This document shows positions 11,811 through 12,619 of a stretch of DNA of 12,619 bases, in pieces. This stretch comes from Omnitrophica bacterium GWA2_41_15 (GTDB lineage: Bacteria > Omnitrophota > Gorgyraeia > Gorgyraeales > Gorgyraeaceae): the NCBI GenBank assembly GCA_919902485.1, contig CAKKRB010000039.1, positions 1-12,619 on the forward strand. Direction: 5' to 3'. The stretch's first letter is position 1; every line of letters begins with the position of its first letter. Position numbers and translations under genes: made by a program. Below the pieces are notes generated by a model. It did not search any database and was not told where the DNA came from. It saw only the letters and a program-made list of their open reading frames with translations.

Positions 11811-12619
11811 ATGATATCTCATGCATATAAAAAAGAAGACGATCTTAAGTATAAAGAAAATCTTAAGAAAAAAATCCTGAAGCTTAAAAAGGAAAAACAC
11901 GCTGTAATTATAGTCCATAATTACCAGCGCGACGAGGTTCAGGATATAGCTGATATAAGCGGCGATTCTCTTGCTTTGAGCCAGGCTGCTGTAAAGGCTG
12001 ACGCAAAGGTCATAGTTTTCTGCGGAGTTGATTTTATGGCAGAGAGCGCGTCTATACTGAATCCTGATAAGATAGTGCTTCTGCCTGTTAAGGAAGCGGG
12101 ATGCCCCATGGCGGATATGGTAACTGTGGAACGCCTGAGGGAAAAGAAGAAAGAATATCCCGAGGCCGCTACTGTGTGTTACGTGAATTCTTCCGCGGCT
12201 ATAAAGGCAGAGAGCGATATATGCTGCACATCCTCTAACGCCATTCAGATTGTCCAGTCGCTGAAGGATTATAAAGAAGTTATATTCATACCTGATAAAA
12301 ACCTGGGGAGATACGTTCAGAAAAATGTACCCTGTAAAAAAATAATCCTGTGGGAAGGTTTCTGCCCTACGCATATACGCGTTTCAAAAGAAGAGATACT
12401 GAAATCAAAAGAAGATCACCCCGAAGCCGAGGTGCTGGCGCATCCTGAGTGCAACCCTGATGTGTTAAGCGTCAGCGACCATATATGCAGCACAGGGGGT
12501 ATGTTTAATTATGTCAAAGCTTCAAAATCAAAGGAGTTTATCATAGCTACTGAATCAGGCATGCTTTACAGGTTAAAAAAAGATAATCCTGATAGAAAGT
12601 TTTATGTGCCCACGGAAAG
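11811..12619 (+). CDS. nadA: Quinolinate synthase, 5' part
   Basis: The reading frame is open from ATG 11811 to the window end (269 codons plus 2 nt), so the gene continues. NadA condenses iminoaspartate and dihydroxyacetone phosphate to quinolinate using a [4Fe-4S] cluster, in de novo NAD synthesis. It shows HNYQRDEVQDIADISGDSL (36-54), FCGVDFMAESASIL (70-83), cluster ligand Cys98 in AGCPMADM, VCYVNSSAAIKAESD (122-136), PDKNLGRYVQ (161-170), cluster ligand Cys185 in LWEGFCPTH, HPECNPDV, and the STGGM and ATESGM segments. The third cluster cysteine, near the C-terminus, lies beyond the window. GAAGGA (11800-11805), supplied by the repeat, is five bases upstream. The usual partner nadB is not visible. 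Confidence 0.96.
   Translation, partial: MISHAYKKEDDLKYKENLKKKILKLKKEKHAVIIVHNYQRDEVQDIADISGDSLALSQAAVKADAKVIVFCGVDFMAESASILNPDKIVLLPVKEAGCPMADMVTVERLREKKKEYPEAATVCYVNSSAAIKAESDICCTSSNAIQIVQSLKDYKEVIFIPDKNLGRYVQKNVPCKKIILWEGFCPTHIRVSKEEILKSKEDHPEAEVLAHPECNPDVLSVSDHICSTGGMFNYVKASKSKEFIIATESGMLYRLKKDNPDRKFYVPTE

Noticed and set aside
11778..12374. Long minus-strand open frame opposite nadA
   Set aside because: The plus-strand frame has complete NadA motifs. The antisense translation has no recognisable domain and looks like low-complexity hydrophobic shadow sequence.

Overview
The window is one unbroken run of plus-strand biosynthetic genes: argB (3' end)-argD-argF-argG-argH-lysA-dapF-dapA-dapB-dapL-folK-panC-panD-nadA (5' part). 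Every gene is identified from conserved family motifs. No minus-strand gene, RNA gene, CRISPR array, transposase or phage gene was found. The text suggests an uncultured, probably anaerobic bacterium. The joined arginine/lysine cluster, the DapL route to meso-diaminopimelate and the many short palindromes in the gaps remind me of candidate phylum Omnitrophota (former OP3) or a relative. That placement is inference from gene content and order, not a database result.

Layout. Positions 1-4995 hold the arginine block: argB and argD act in ornithine synthesis, and argF, argG and argH carry ornithine to arginine. Positions 4982-10157 hold the lysine/peptidoglycan block: dapA, dapB, dapL and dapF convert aspartate semialdehyde to meso-diaminopimelate, and lysA decarboxylates it to lysine. 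DapL replaces the succinylase/acetylase steps, so the route from aspartate semialdehyde to lysine is complete here in five enzymes. Positions 10160-12619 hold a cofactor block: folK (folate), panC and panD (pantothenate/CoA) and nadA (NAD). Junctions are tight: argH/lysA and folK/panC each overlap by 14 nt, and dapL and folK are 2 nt apart. One long transcript, or a few, is likely.

The unusual layer is the small repeats. Each non-overlapping gap of about 25 nt or more between genes contains a strong inverted repeat, usually ending just before the next Shine-Dalgarno sequence. Several begin with GTAG, like REP elements handled by RAYT transposases. The first two have the same 16+3+16 geometry and differ by three compensatory base-pair changes. 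Related sequences also lie inside coding sequence. dapF carries a palindromic element near its N-terminus. Near its C-terminus it carries a 69-nt (23-codon) insertion bounded by a 9-nt direct repeat, and removing that insertion restores a normal-looking DapF. The panD tail is encoded by a hairpin, and a neighbouring repeat supplies the apparent nadA ribosome-binding site. A five-unit heptanucleotide repeat (GGGTNNN, mostly GGGTNNA) spans the dapB stop, the dapL ribosome-binding site and the dapL start.
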